Part shown: one piece after another, positions 5,172 through 5,292 of the stretch
Layout: the number at the start of each line of letters is the position of its first letter
How positions within the stretch are numbered: position 1 is the stretch's first letter
Assembly: GCF_044372965.1 (NCBI RefSeq)
Contig: NZ_JBILQX010000307.1
Coordinates: 1 to 5,292, forward strand
Source of the DNA: Elstera sp044372965
GTDB lineage: Bacteria > Pseudomonadota > Alphaproteobacteria > Elsterales > Elsteraceae
Direction of reading: 5' to 3'
DNA length: 5,292 nucleotides
The notes under the pieces: generated by a model
What the model saw: the letters and a program-made list of their open reading frames with translations, nothing else
Told to the model about the DNA's origin: nothing
Databases searched by the model: none
Translations under genes and position numbers: made by a program

Positions 5172-5292
5172 ATGATCGATCTTTTGGCGGGCGTGCGCAT
5201 CCTTGATCTCACAAATGTGCTGGCCGGCCCTTACTGCGCTTACCAATTAGGCCTTTTGGGGGCGGATGTCGTTAAGGTTGAAGCGCCCGAGG
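5172..5292 (+). CDS. Family III CoA-transferase (CaiB/BaiF), N-terminal fragment
   Basis: From the ATG at 5172 there are 40 full codons running off the right edge. The translation has GVRILDLTNVLAGPYCAYQL followed by GLLGADVVKVEAPE, the highly conserved N terminus of family III CoA-transferases (LxGxRVLDLT...AGP...LxDLGADVIKVE). These enzymes move CoA between carboxylic acids in the cytoplasm; full-length members are near 400 residues and use an aspartate that lies beyond this window. GAGGG at 5160-5164, seven bases upstream, supports the start; the other nearby ATG at 5167 meets a stop at once. The 500-base gap suggests its own promoter, though shared orientation leaves a functional link to the transporter and hydrolase open. 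The acid substrate cannot be inferred from this fragment. Confidence 0.9.
   Translation, partial: MIDLLAGVRILDLTNVLAGPYCAYQLGLLGADVVKVEAPE

Overview
The window is an accessory catabolic and transport locus, most likely from an alphaproteobacterium of the Rhizobiales type. That placement is inferred from the moderately high GC of the transporter genes (one 60-base line of permease 1 counts to about 65 %), the codon choice and the gene set. No marker gene fixes the taxon.

Layout. (1) 1-327, minus strand: N-terminal part of a GlxA-type regulator (DJ-1/PfpI-like domain, normally followed by an AraC-type DNA-binding domain), cut by the left edge. (2) 328-642: divergent control region with an AT-rich core, short direct repeats and a GC-rich inverted repeat. 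(3) 643-3757, plus strand: a complete polar-amino-acid-type ABC importer in the order substrate-binding protein, ATPase, permease, permease. A tandemly duplicated hairpin region, whose second copy is a good intrinsic terminator, separates the binding-protein gene from the ATPase gene. The last three genes are tightly packed: a Shine-Dalgarno overlapping a stop, then an ATGA overlap. (4) 3899-4672: a class I glutamine-amidotransferase-like hydrolase of the gamma-glutamyl-GABA hydrolase (PuuD) family with its Cys, His and Glu all present. (5) 4673-5171: about 500 bases with no convincing gene. (6) 5172-5292: first 40 codons of a family III (CaiB/BaiF) CoA-transferase, cut by the right edge.

How the parts may work together (inference): the regulator senses a small nitrogen compound and controls the divergent operon. 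The binding protein and the ATPase/permease complex import an amino acid or gamma-glutamyl-like amide, the hydrolase cleaves an amide bond in the cytoplasm, and the CoA-transferase may activate the resulting acid. The substrate cannot be read from the sequence. No phage, CRISPR, RNA gene or intact insertion sequence was seen. The most unusual signals are the duplicated terminator module after the binding-protein gene, the atypical ligand-pocket segments of the binding protein, the shortened loop in the hydrolase, and the unexplained 500-base gap.
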